Part shown: positions 43,060 to 52,562 of the stretch, piece by piece
How positions within the stretch are numbered: the first letter of the stretch is position 1
Layout: every line of letters starts with the position of its first letter
Assembly (NCBI GenBank): GCA_964608915.1
Contig: CAZSQA010000011.1
Location: 1 to 64,000 of the forward strand
Origin: QWQI01 sp964608915
GTDB taxonomy: Bacteria; Planctomycetota; Planctomycetia; Isosphaerales; Isosphaeraceae
Length of the DNA: 64,000 nucleotides
Direction: 5' to 3'
Notes under the pieces: generated by a model
Database searches by the model: none
What the model was told of the DNA's origin: nothing
The model's input: the letters and a program-made list of their open reading frames with translations, nothing else
Position numbers and translations under genes: made by a program

Positions 43060-43568
43060 GCGGCCGCCCCGTTCGAGTTAGAGGAAGCTGGCGGCGTCTC
43101 GGAATCGTCCGATTCGATCGACAGCCGGGCGGTGAAATCGGCGGAGTCGGGAATGGCGATGGCCGTGTCGCTCGACCATTCGGCCAGTGCCACGGGCGAG
43201 CCTTGCGGGCCCGTGCCGATCACGAGCGTTCGCTGACCGATTCGCACCACATGCACGGCCTGGCGCGGCGTCAATTGCACGCGCGACATCACTCGTGCCC
43301 GATCGCCGGGAACGTCGCCGACCGAACCGGCCGGCCGGGCCATTTTGCGGGAAACGATGACGGCGACGGCACCGATGGCCAATACGCCGGCCGACCAGCC
43401 GAGAGAGCGTTCGAGCATTGCGGACGACGGCCGCGGTGCCCCGGCGGCCGAACTTCGCGTCGGCTTATCGGCTTTCGTCACGACGGGCGATTGAGCCAGC
43501 GCCGACGTGCACGCGAGCATCAATGTCGCCATGGCGAATCGAATTGGGGTGCATCGCTTTGCGGTCAT
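43056..43568 (-). CDS. fliO: FliO-like flagellar export assembly protein
   Basis: 170 residues from the ATG at 43568 (GAGG upstream). A signal-like hydrophobic start (MATLMLACTSALAQ) is followed by a short periplasmic part, one membrane helix (SLGWSAGVLAIGAVAVIVSR) and a small cytoplasmic domain with VMSRVQLTPRQAVHVVRIGQ and RTLVIGTGPQGSPVALAEW, the FliO pattern (v....Lgp.q.l.lV.v.gr.lLvGvt...i.lL). FliO is a chaperone for FliP ring assembly. Position directly before fliP and the ATGA overlap support the call; sequence similarity alone would be moderate. Confidence 0.8.
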   Translation of the reverse strand: MTAKRCTPIRFAMATLMLACTSALAQSPVVTKADKPTRSSAAGAPRPSSAMLERSLGWSAGVLAIGAVAVIVSRKMARPAGSVGDVPGDRARVMSRVQLTPRQAVHVVRIGQRTLVIGTGPQGSPVALAEWSSDTAIAIPDSADFTARLSIESDDSETPPASSNSNGAAA

Positions 43569-43864
43569 CCGTGATTCGCCTCGGCTGCAGTCCATGCGGT
43601 CCGAATGTCCGGCTTCGAACCGGGTCGATCCTCTTTCTACCACGAGCCCGCCGGTTCGCCAATGTCAGTTCGGCGGTCAAGGCGAGGTTTCTGCCTGAGA
43701 TGTCCGGTGTTTATGGGTCGGAGAAGATCCTGGTACCAGTCTGGCGTTACTGGCGGAATATCCGGTATGATCGATTCCGTACGAAGTGCTCTTTATCGGA
43801 TTCCGTGGTCGATCGGATCATCCGGGGGGCACGATAATTCGGCCTCGGAAAAGGATTTCGAAGC

Positions 43865-44848
43865 GTGTCGCATTCTCCGGACTCACCGGAAACCCTGATC
43901 GTTCTGCCGGTGCAGCCGCCCCGGGGTGGTGTTTCCGCGCAAATCCTTTCCACAGCCAGCGATCTGATGAAGCGGGCTGGTGCTTCCGTGGTTCTGATAT
44001 TGGCCGAATCGATGCAGGACTGGCAATGCGCCCGCGGGGCACCGGTCAAGTTCATCGTCGCCAGCCAGTCCGAAAAGGTGCAGACCGCGGCCCGGGAATG
44101 CGGGCTGACTGTGATCGAACTCGAACCGCTGAACAATTCCATCGCTGACCGGATCAGCCTGAGCCTGATCGAGGCGGTCTCGATGGACCTCGTCGGCCCG
44201 ACAGATCAGGTGGTCGTCGTCTACGGCGGGTTCGAGTCGGGCGTACTGGACAGCATTTCCGTCGTACGGCTGGGCGAGCACCTGGAAAAACTCAAGCCCC
44301 GTGACCTGCGCGAACTCGAAACCAACGTTCCCTTCGAAACGCTGAAATCGGTCGTGGACGTGGCGACCGATATCGGCCGCGAAGGCCGTGAAGGCACGGC
44401 CGTCGGGACGCTGATCGTCGTCGGCGATCACCGCAACGTCCTTCAGCGCACGCGGCCCATGGGTTTCGACCCGTTCAAGGGCTATCCGCGGCGCGAGCGG
44501 AACGTCAAGGATTCGAAAGTCCGCGAAGCGATCAAAGAGATCGCTCAACTGGACGGCGCCATCATCGTCGCTCGCGATGGGACTGTCGAAGCCGGCTGCC
44601 GGCTGGTCGACGCCCCCGTGCATGGGCTCTCACTGCCGAAAGGCCTGGGCACCAGGCACTGGGCGGCCGCGGCCATTACGGCAGTCACGCGATCCGTGGC
44701 CGTGGTGGTCAGTCAGTCCACCGGAACGGTCCGGCTGTTTCGCGACGGCGAAGTCATTCTGCGCGTTTCGCCCATGCGACGAGCCCGCGCCATGAAGTGG
44801 AACGATCAGGATACCGAACCGCCGCTGCCGGGTTCTCGTACGGAATGA
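43865..44848 (+). CDS. Diadenylate cyclase, DacZ-like (c-di-AMP synthase)
   Basis: 327 residues from a GTG, supported by AAGGA nine bases upstream. The C-terminal DAC domain carries DGAIIVARDGTVEAGCRLVD (Asp-Gly-Ala at 230-232, the metal and catalytic motif) and GLGTRHWAAAAITAVTRSVA (Thr-Arg-His at 263-265), then VVSQSTGTVRLFRDG. It condenses two ATP to c-di-AMP. The N-terminal half (about 20-130, SAQILSTASDLMKRAGASVV, VVVYGGFESG) looks like the pyruvate-kinase C-terminal (PK_C-type) domain that archaeal DacZ enzymes carry, rather than the DisA or CdaA arrangement. The usual RHR triplet reads RHW here. It is divergent from the fli operon; likely monocistronic, closed by the hairpin at 44864-44889. 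Confidence 0.82.
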   Translation: MSHSPDSPETLIVLPVQPPRGGVSAQILSTASDLMKRAGASVVLILAESMQDWQCARGAPVKFIVASQSEKVQTAARECGLTVIELEPLNNSIADRISLSLIEAVSMDLVGPTDQVVVVYGGFESGVLDSISVVRLGEHLEKLKPRDLRELETNVPFETLKSVVDVATDIGREGREGTAVGTLIVVGDHRNVLQRTRPMGFDPFKGYPRRERNVKDSKVREAIKEIAQLDGAIIVARDGTVEAGCRLVDAPVHGLSLPKGLGTRHWAAAAITAVTRSVAVVVSQSTGTVRLFRDGEVILRVSPMRRARAMKWNDQDTEPPLPGSRTE

Positions 44849-44863
44849 CGCACGAAACGTAAA

Positions 44864-44889
44864 CGGACCGCGTCGTTTGACGCGGTCCG
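44864..44889. terminator. Bidirectional terminator hairpin
   Basis: CGGACCGCGTC at 44864-44874 pairs perfectly with GACGCGGTCCG at 44879-44889 over a GTTT loop. It lies between the convergent cyclase and surface-protein genes. On the minus strand it is followed by TTTACGTTT; on the plus strand the tail is not T-rich. Confidence 0.75.
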
Positions 44890-44922
44890 CGAACTTCACG
44901 GATTCCGAACGATCGTTTCCGA

Positions 44923-47172
44923 TCAGAACTCGCTCCCGCGCTGGATCGGGTTGACCAGCGGGCCGATGATCGGCAGGTTCTTCACCACGCGGACACCGCC
45001 TCGTGTACCAGGCCGGCTCTTGCCGCCCGGCGTTTCGTCGGTCGGGCGTGCGCTAGAGAGGATATCGACGTTCGACCCCGGCTTGCGGCCCACCGCAAGG
45101 TGCAGTATCGGGTGGCCGATGATCGTCGAATTGTTCGTCGATTTGGACCGCACGTAATTCGCGATACCGTTGACGTTCAGCACAAGGTTCGAAGTGTAGT
45201 CGGCCGAATATGTCTTCAGGTTGCCCCGGACATCGATCACGGACGAGCCGAACAGCTGCGGATAGAACGATTCGCTCAGGCCGCCGAGCTTTTGATTGGC
45301 ATCCACGTACAGCTTGAACGAACCGGCACTGGCCAGCGAGTTCGGGTTGTACATTTTGGCGGAATAGTAGGACTTCGTGACGGTCACGCCATCGGCGTTC
45401 TTTGTCGATTCGGTCGCCTTCGTGGCCGGGTCGATCACGACGAGATTCTGGTCGACCGAGCCCATCACGTATTCGACAGGCTGAATGAGCGGCACCGAAT
45501 CGCCGATCTGGGTGGTCGAGTTGACGCTCAAATTCTTGCTCGAATCGACGCCGATCTTCATGATGCCCAGCTGGGGGTCCGTGTTGATCGGGTTATAAGC
45601 CGTGAAATACGACAGGCCGACGCTATAGACGAAGGACACACCCTCAACGCCCGCCGTTCCACCGCGTGAGTAGAACGTTTCGGGATAGTTCAGGGCAGAG
45701 CCCAGAAGTACCGACTTGCCCGCCTTCAGGCTCTCCGAGAGGTTGATGCCCTGAGTCAATCCGGTGCCGTTCGTTCCGCCGCTGGAATTGGTCAGGTAGA
45801 GGTTGCCGCTGGACCCACCCAGGCCGTCGAAGGCGTAAGGGGCGTCGGTCTTTGGGTCGACGACTTCGAAAGAGCCGAGCAGCGTCCTGTCGACCACGCT
45901 GTAGGCGTTCACGAAGTAGCGGTCCGCTCCGGAGCCGTCCTTGAACGTATAACCTGCAACGACGACTTGCTCACTGACGGGAACACTCGCGCCTGAGATC
46001 ACGCGAGTCGTCACGTATTCGCCGACACCCGAGCCGAGGAGCGTCAGAGCCGGCGAGCCGAAGCCTGATGGGGCCTTGATCGGTACGTATTGATCCGCCG
46101 TCGCGGATTCGATCGCCATTGTCGACGCATTGCGATTGACCTGATAGAAGACCAGGTAGTCTTCGTCGCCCGGCTGGGTGTTGTCGATCAGGCCGCCGAA
46201 ATACTCTTTTCCGAGGCGGGGCGAAGGCTGGCCCTTCGGGTTCGCCAGGCCATTCACCTTCTTGAAGACCAGTTCGACACCCTGGATCTCGACCCGCGTG
46301 TTGCGTGACGTGCTCGGGATCGCACCTGGCAGGATCAGGCCGCCCACGCCAGTCAGTTCGCCGTTCGAGACGGTAATCTGGTCCGTCGTGGGCAGCGTCG
46401 TTATGACGGTAATGCCGTTGACGGTGGTCGTCGTGGTCGTCGAATTGCCGCCGCCGGAGACCGCGGTCGAGCCGCTGTTGGAAGTCACCGTCGTCGTACC
46501 AAGCCCACCGGGATCCTGAGGCGAAGTGGTCGGTGGCGTTTTCAGGGCGGCGACGTCGATCTGCGTGCCCGCGCCGATTTCGTTCAGGAAGATCCGCTGC
46601 ACGCCGGCACTGAAATTGATGCGGCCGCCATTGGCGAGGTCGAACCGGTTAAGATTGACATAGCCCATCTGATTCGTGCCGACGCCGGTATTGTCGAAGT
46701 CCGAAACGTCGGCATCGCGGATCGTCTCGATCTGTGGGCGCTGCTTCGTGCCGTAAACCATACCGATAATCTGGCTTTCCGACGTCGTACCGTCGAACAG
46801 AATGCTGATCAGACCGGTGTTCGGGTCGATGTGCGTGCTTTTCGTGACGTCGTAAACCGGGGCACCATTGTCATCGACCACAGCAAAGCCGTTGGAGTCG
46901 ACCTTCTGGGTTTGAAGCGAGCCTGGCCCATAGAGCGTAATGACGGCCTTGGCACCGTCGCCGTAGCTTGCAGGAAGATCAAGAACCACCTGCCGCAGGC
47001 TTGGTGCCGCAGGCGGGGCTTCCCGCTTCGCCAGCATCTTGCGGTAATCGAACTGGTTGATGTACTTGCCGTCAAGTCCATAAATGCCGCCGCCGGTCAT
47101 CAGTTCGCGGCCTTCCAGCGTGTCCAGGCCGCTCGTCAGTTCCCGGCGACGCATGCGTCGATTGCTTGACAT
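44923..47172 (-). CDS. Large exported surface protein with LEGREL leader
   Basis: 749 residues. The N-terminus RRMRRRELTSGLDTLEGREL with MTGGG has the LExR-x-L motif that planctomycete giant surface proteins carry in place of an ordinary signal peptide. The body is Ser/Thr/Gly/Asn-rich and beta-predicted: VVDDNGAPVYDVTKSTHIDP, a Thr-rich stretch (SGGGNSTTTTTTVNGITVIT), GSGADRYFVNAYSVVDRTLL and repeated VDPKTDAPYAF-like strands, reminiscent of beta-propeller folds. The C-terminus GGVRVVKNLPIIGPLVNPIQ is basic and hydrophobic. Probably exported and cell-surface located. No enzyme motif seen. A run of valid RBS-like bases (AAGGATCGAAAGTC) precedes the ATG. Confidence 0.7.
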   Translation of the reverse strand: MSSNRRMRRRELTSGLDTLEGRELMTGGGIYGLDGKYINQFDYRKMLAKREAPPAAPSLRQVVLDLPASYGDGAKAVITLYGPGSLQTQKVDSNGFAVVDDNGAPVYDVTKSTHIDPNTGLISILFDGTTSESQIIGMVYGTKQRPQIETIRDADVSDFDNTGVGTNQMGYVNLNRFDLANGGRINFSAGVQRIFLNEIGAGTQIDVAALKTPPTTSPQDPGGLGTTTVTSNSGSTAVSGGGNSTTTTTTVNGITVITTLPTTDQITVSNGELTGVGGLILPGAIPSTSRNTRVEIQGVELVFKKVNGLANPKGQPSPRLGKEYFGGLIDNTQPGDEDYLVFYQVNRNASTMAIESATADQYVPIKAPSGFGSPALTLLGSGVGEYVTTRVISGASVPVSEQVVVAGYTFKDGSGADRYFVNAYSVVDRTLLGSFEVVDPKTDAPYAFDGLGGSSGNLYLTNSSGGTNGTGLTQGINLSESLKAGKSVLLGSALNYPETFYSRGGTAGVEGVSFVYSVGLSYFTAYNPINTDPQLGIMKIGVDSSKNLSVNSTTQIGDSVPLIQPVEYVMGSVDQNLVVIDPATKATESTKNADGVTVTKSYYSAKMYNPNSLASAGSFKLYVDANQKLGGLSESFYPQLFGSSVIDVRGNLKTYSADYTSNLVLNVNGIANYVRSKSTNNSTIIGHPILHLAVGRKPGSNVDILSSARPTDETPGGKSRPGTRGGVRVVKNLPIIGPLVNPIQRGSEF

Positions 47173-47386
47173 GACTTTCGATCCTTCGAAATGTCTTCAG
47201 GGCAAGTACTTACGATTCAGAGGCAGCGCCTGGGCCTGGACCGGTCGATGAGGCCCATGGCGCACCTGCACCTGATCGTCGAACCGTTAGTTCGTGACTA
47301 TCGGTTTTATTCGGCAATTCGTCACATTCGGCATGACCGAATCTGCCCGAATCTTGGTGACGGCCCGAAACCCGGCATCTAGGCCT

Positions 47387-49192
47387 TCAATTCTCGGGCA
47401 ACACTTCCACGCCTTTATCGGATAAGGTTTTACGCACGATGACCAGGGCTTGGGCATCTTCGAAGGACGTGCCCGTCAGGTCGATCAGCTTCAGCTCAGG
47501 CAGAGCCGTCAGGGGGCTCGGTGTTTTCAGTTTGAGGGCGCGCAAGTAAAGCTCCTGCAAGCGTTTCGATTTCGCCAGGGGAGAAATGTCGTTTACGGCC
47601 GTGCGCGAAAGTTCGAGCGTTTGCAGCGAATCGCAACCTGAAAGGCCGTCGATATTTTCGACAGGTACGCCGAACAGGCTGAGGTTTTCCAGTTTCTTCG
47701 CGCCGGCCAGCGCATCGATGCCCTGAAGCTGCTCGCAACCGCTCAAATCCAGGCCGACAAGTTCGGGGCAGGAAGCGACGAAGCCCAGATCGCTCGTCCG
47801 CGTGCGCGCCAGCCCCAGCCTTCGCAGGGAAGGGCAGTTCGCCAGCGGCCGCAGGTCGGTCACACGCGTGCCGCTGATGTCGAGCACCGTCAGCCGAGGC
47901 ATCCGGGCCACGGTATCGATCGACCCAACGCGGGTTTCGTTGAGATACAGTTCCTCGAGCCCCTGCAAATTGCGCAGGGGATTGATGTCCACGACTCCGG
48001 CCGAGCTGAGATTGAGCACCCGCAGGTTTCGGATCATCGAAGCCAGAACCATGTTGTCCACATGCGTCCGGGAGACGTTCAGGGTCTCCAGCCGGGGCAG
48101 GCGCGTGAGAGGCTCGATGTTGAGAAAGTTCGAGCCGGTCAGGTCGAGCATGACCAGGTCGGAATTCCGTGAGATCCAGAACAGATTGCCCAGGCCGAGA
48201 TTCCGCAAAGTCAGACCGTAAAGGGAATCGCCCAGATCGCCCAGGGCCTGACCGAGCTGATTCTGCAGCTGCAGATTCAGTTTCGTCATGACATCGCCGT
48301 TCGGGTTCGGATCGAGCGAGACCGAATATCGACCAGGCAGAATTTGCCCCTCTCGGTCGATCGCTTCGGAAACCATTGCACCGAGTGCCGTCAGCCGGCG
48401 AACGGCGTCCGCCGCGCGATCCGGATTCACCTTTACCGGCCCGAGCGCCGGGCGTTCGAACGGTGGCACGGCCACGACGGGCTTTTCCGGGCTGGCCGCA
48501 GGTGACTCGGCTGGCTTGGCGTTTTCCGGCTTCGGTGGGCTGAAAGGGCTCGTGCGGTCCGGGGCGGGCACGTTCGCCGCGACGGTCATCGCCGGCTTCG
48601 GCATCGGCGGCGCTGGCTTTGCCGGTTCGGGCGTATCAGGCAGCGTTTCCAGCTTCGGTGTTTCTGCAGGTGGGGCAGTTTCGGAGACCTCTGTGCCTGC
48701 CTGCTCCGAATTCTTCGTATTCACAGCCACCTGGGCCGCTTCCGGCGTTTCGGCCCGAGGCATGGGTGCAAGTGGCGGCATGGGACGTTCGGCCGGTGCT
48801 TCGACCACGACAGGCGCGGCGGGCTTGATTTCCGGCGGTTTTTCGGCATCCGCGGCGACGGACGGGGCAGGCGGGGGAGGCAAAGGTCGCGCCGGCGGGC
48901 TCTGGCCCGATTGCGTCGCCTCATTCCGCTGCACGACTTTTCGATGACTGGCATGAAGTGGCGGCGGCATGCGGTCGGCGGGCGTGGGGGCTTCGATCGG
49001 TGCCGCCAGGACGACGTTCACCTGTTCGGTCAGCGGGCTCGAGGCACGCAGGGACCGTTCGACCCTTTCGCCGACTGTGATCGGCTCACGCGGCTGTGCT
49101 TCGGCCTCGCGGTAAACATTCCAGGCTACGACGGTTTCGCCGACGAGCGCGAACGCCACGACGGCCAGCAGAATCCGCCCGAGGATCGTCAT
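47387..49192 (-). CDS. Membrane-anchored leucine-rich-repeat protein
   Basis: 601 residues from the ATG at 49192 (GGAG about ten bases upstream; the 62 earlier in-frame codons lack a ribosome site). A signal-anchor (ILLAVVAFALVGETVVAW, about 6-23) leads a Pro/Ala/Glu-rich spacer of about 220 residues, then a leucine-rich-repeat domain of about ten 22-residue units such as LPRLETLNVSRTHVDNM, LQGLEELYLNETRVGSID and MPRLTVLDISGTRVTDLRPL. The repeats end with LPELKLIDLTGTSFEDAQAL. LRR domains bind proteins or glycans; together with the anchor this is probably a periplasmic or surface-exposed binding protein. Confidence 0.8.
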   Translation of the reverse strand: MTILGRILLAVVAFALVGETVVAWNVYREAEAQPREPITVGERVERSLRASSPLTEQVNVVLAAPIEAPTPADRMPPPLHASHRKVVQRNEATQSGQSPPARPLPPPPAPSVAADAEKPPEIKPAAPVVVEAPAERPMPPLAPMPRAETPEAAQVAVNTKNSEQAGTEVSETAPPAETPKLETLPDTPEPAKPAPPMPKPAMTVAANVPAPDRTSPFSPPKPENAKPAESPAASPEKPVVAVPPFERPALGPVKVNPDRAADAVRRLTALGAMVSEAIDREGQILPGRYSVSLDPNPNGDVMTKLNLQLQNQLGQALGDLGDSLYGLTLRNLGLGNLFWISRNSDLVMLDLTGSNFLNIEPLTRLPRLETLNVSRTHVDNMVLASMIRNLRVLNLSSAGVVDINPLRNLQGLEELYLNETRVGSIDTVARMPRLTVLDISGTRVTDLRPLANCPSLRRLGLARTRTSDLGFVASCPELVGLDLSGCEQLQGIDALAGAKKLENLSLFGVPVENIDGLSGCDSLQTLELSRTAVNDISPLAKSKRLQELYLRALKLKTPSPLTALPELKLIDLTGTSFEDAQALVIVRKTLSDKGVEVLPEN

Positions 49193-49460
49193 GTGCGTGT
49201 CACTCCGTTCGCGAATCGCTCGTACCGCTGAGAGGTGCGGCCATTTTTGCGGTCCGGATTTCGATTCGTGGCCAGCCGAAGAGGATTTGCGGCTTGATCC
49301 GAATTCGCCTGGAAATCTGCCCCGTGCGTGCGGCCGAATGCGAAAATCCAGACCGGATTCGCCTGTTTCGTTCCACAATCTCCGTTAGAATGCATGATAA
49401 CGAATTTCGGATCGCGATATCACCCTCCAGCGGGCCAGCGGGGCCGGAGAGACCGACTCG

Positions 49461-50918
49461 ATGCGAACGCGACGGAACCAGCGCAGTTCGGGATTGGCTT
49501 GCGGGCTTGTCGCGACCATGACATTCGTCTTCTGCCTGGCCCACACAGGTGCCGAGGCTCAGCAGCCGCCTGCCGGCATTCCCAAAGCCGAGGCAGGGCC
49601 ACAACTTAAGCCGCTTCCGAAGCCGAGGGCGAAGCCGAAAGCACGGCCCGCGAAGCGAGCCCGAGGCGGGCTGGGCATCGGCGGCGCACCGGTCGCCGCG
49701 ATCCGCAAGGAAGTCGAAAACCAGAACGCCCAGGAACGCCCGAACCTCGATCGCCGCCGTGACACGCAGTATTACAAAGTCGCGATCGCCCGGGCCGACA
49801 ACTCCTTCATGGCCCTGAACTACTATCCGGCCCTGCCGGGCGAAAATCCGTCAGTCGTTCTCCTGATTCACGAAAAAGACCGCACCAGCCGCGACTTCTC
49901 CGACAAGATCGAGGAATCGAAAGAGGGCTACGGCCTGGCGGCCGCACTTCAGGCCGACGGCTTCGCCGTCATTTCCTTGGACGTGGCCGGCCTGACCGAC
50001 CCCCGCCGCCGTGACGCCGCAGCCAAAAACGACGCCCCCAAAGCCAAACCGGCCGCGACCGATTTCCGTGTCGTGGAACAGGCCGTCAATGACATTCGCC
50101 TGACTTACCAGTTCCTCGTCGACAGGCACAATCGCCTGGAATTCAACCTCGGCAAACTGGCGATCGTGACTCTGGGCGAGGGTGCGAATGTCACGCTGGA
50201 ATGGCTGCGCGAAGCCACCGAACCGCCGCCCGTCGTGCCGGGCCGGCCGGTTCAGCCGAACGATCCGCGCCTCAAGAACGCCGGTGCGAAAATCGCCGGC
50301 GGCGCGTTCGACTCCGCCACGGACCGACCTTCGGACGTTTCTGCCCTGATCATGGTCTCGCCCGTCGCCGCCTGGCAAAACGTCAAGACGGTCGACCGGC
50401 TCAAAACCATCCTGGAAGGCTCGCCGCTCAACGTCATGGCCGTCGGCGGCACGACCGACAAGGAATCGTCGGAAGTGCTCAAACAGATCAAGCCGATCAT
50501 CGAACGTGGCTCCAGCCGGCTCAGCAAGGTCGAATCGATCGAAACCGGCCTGCACGGGGCACGCCTTCTTCGATTCGAACCAGGCTTGCTCGACCGCCTC
50601 ACCCGCTTTCTGGAACAGACCGTCGAATTCCAGAAAACCGAGTGGGAGCCCCGTTACAACCTGACACCCGTCGCCTATCGCATCTTGGACGCCGTTTCCA
50701 AAACCACAGCTCAGGCCGAAGCTCGCAAAGCCTCCGACACTGAAAAGGTCGCCCCCAAGCCGAAATCGGAAGAACCTGCGAAGCCGAAAACCGAAGCCCC
50801 CAAGGCGAAAACCGAAGCCGCCCCCGAGCCGAAATCCGACGCCCCGAAACCCGCGCCGGAAAAACCGGCCGAGCCGAAGGCCGAGGCCCCCAAGGCCGAC
50901 CAACCGAAGTCTGACTGA
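49461..50918 (+). CDS. Exported alpha/beta-hydrolase-like protein without a catalytic Ser
   Basis: 485 residues. Signal peptide (GLVATMTFVFCLAHTGAEA), then a Lys/Pro/Arg-rich segment (KPLPKPRAKPKARPAKRARG). The central domain looks like an alpha/beta hydrolase: NPSVVLLIHEKDRTSRDF, GLAAALQADGFAVISLDVAG and KLAIVTLGEGANVTLEWLRE. Where the nucleophile elbow should read GxSxG the sequence is GEGAN, so no Ser is available; ALIMVSPVAAWQ and MAVGGTTDKESSEVL occupy later strands. The C-terminal 90 residues are KPE/KPA low-complexity. It is probably a non-catalytic member. It precedes riboflavin synthase by 12 bp, so the two may be co-transcribed, but no functional link is evident. Confidence 0.6.
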   Translation: MRTRRNQRSSGLACGLVATMTFVFCLAHTGAEAQQPPAGIPKAEAGPQLKPLPKPRAKPKARPAKRARGGLGIGGAPVAAIRKEVENQNAQERPNLDRRRDTQYYKVAIARADNSFMALNYYPALPGENPSVVLLIHEKDRTSRDFSDKIEESKEGYGLAAALQADGFAVISLDVAGLTDPRRRDAAAKNDAPKAKPAATDFRVVEQAVNDIRLTYQFLVDRHNRLEFNLGKLAIVTLGEGANVTLEWLREATEPPPVVPGRPVQPNDPRLKNAGAKIAGGAFDSATDRPSDVSALIMVSPVAAWQNVKTVDRLKTILEGSPLNVMAVGGTTDKESSEVLKQIKPIIERGSSRLSKVESIETGLHGARLLRFEPGLLDRLTRFLEQTVEFQKTEWEPRYNLTPVAYRILDAVSKTTAQAEARKASDTEKVAPKPKSEEPAKPKTEAPKAKTEAAPEPKSDAPKPAPEKPAEPKAEAPKADQPKSD

Positions 50919-50930
50919 GCGATTCTGCCG

Positions 50931-51542
<612 letters not shown>

Positions 51543-51669
51543 AGTCGAGCCGTGGACTTGAGTCCAAGGATCCGCATTCACGAGAGACCTCTTACGGACG
51601 ATTTCGAACCTGGCGAATTTGACCGGTCCTATCGAATCGCAAGTTGTGCAATCTTTGTTTTCGCGGCGT

Positions 51670-52077
51670 TCACGGGTCAAAATAGTACAAATTGTCTAGC
51701 TTTCGGATGCGCCCTGCCGATACGAGGTTCTCAATCCAGTCGTCGATTTTGTACGACATGAATTTGTCTTGACCTCGGTTGTCGAATTTCCCTGCCATAA
51801 GATAAACGAATAATCGCCACGAATCGAATCCGTCTGCTCGCCCAGTTTCGGAGTAGTCGTAATCGATGTAAAGGTCGCCGATCTGAAGTTCTAATCCATA
51901 TCCGTGTGGTTCGAATATGTCTGCAAATGGGTCGACGCAATACGCACTTCGGATCTCCGGGGATCGGCTCGCCCAATCTAATGCCGTAATGTTCAGCGGA
52001 ACACCAAGCCTCTCCAAGACGATCTGCTTGGCACGCTGCTGGTCAGCGATGAATGACTTGATTATTGAGAGGTTCAA
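51670..52077 (-). CDS. Small acidic protein of unknown function, composition outlier
   Basis: 135 residues, acidic, no signal peptide, no Cys motif. MNLSIIKSFIADQQRAKQIV leads a helical start; the middle reads GYGLELQIGDLYIDYDYSET, rich in Tyr and Asp, then FDSWRLFVYLMAG and a C-terminal KIDDWIENLVSAGRIRKLDN. Small acidic Tyr/Asp-rich proteins of this kind are often immunity partners of polymorphic toxins, but no toxin gene is next to it, so this is only a suggestion. The gene is visibly AT-richer than its neighbours, which suggests acquisition. The ORF is convergent with ribE (127 bp apart). Confidence 0.6.
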   Translation of the reverse strand: MNLSIIKSFIADQQRAKQIVLERLGVPLNITALDWASRSPEIRSAYCVDPFADIFEPHGYGLELQIGDLYIDYDYSETGRADGFDSWRLFVYLMAGKFDNRGQDKFMSYKIDDWIENLVSAGRIRKLDNLYYFDP

Positions 52078-52116
52078 GGTTCGCAGTGGATTCCTACGGC
52101 TCGACAGTTATTTCGC

Positions 52117-52473
52117 TCACATCACCATCACGACCCCGTCCACCGTCCGAATGGCGCCGTAAATGGCCATCACGTGATCCGAAGACTGGGCGAGCACGTT
52201 GATCGAAACCGACGTGTGCCGGCCGCCGGCGGTTTCGCGTGAGGTGTATTCGATATCCGTCTCGGCCACTTCGGCGCTGATCACGGCCGCCACGACACGG
52301 CCGATGAAGTCGTTTTCCGTCGCCCCGATCACCTTGATGTGAAACTCGCATGGAAAGCTGTGCACGGCGTCCAGCAGCTCCTGCGCTGATGGCTGGGCCG
52401 GGTGGTCGTCGGTCGGCGGGGCCGGAACGATCGTCAGGTCGACTTCGGAGCTGTGGCCGTTTTCTTCGCTCAT
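52117..52473 (-). CDS. DUF493 (YbeD-like) protein
   Basis: 118 residues from the ATG at 52473; a longer frame reaches 52785 but would cover the inverted-repeat element and lacks support. The C-terminal 85 residues match DUF493: HSFPCEFHIKVIGATENDFI, GRHTSVSINVLAQSSDHVMA and IYGAIRTVDGVVMVM (family: fPc.f..KviG...), an ACT-like fold of unknown role. The first 30 residues are an acidic, Pro-rich extension. Confidence 0.8.
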   Translation of the reverse strand: MSEENGHSSEVDLTIVPAPPTDDHPAQPSAQELLDAVHSFPCEFHIKVIGATENDFIGRVVAAVISAEVAETDIEYTSRETAGGRHTSVSINVLAQSSDHVMAIYGAIRTVDGVVMVM

Positions 52474-52562
52474 GATGCTTCGCGTGTCTTCGGGAAAAGG
52501 AATCGACGCCCTGTGATCCGATGAAGGAATCATAGGGCGTCGAACGATGCTCATCAACCGAA

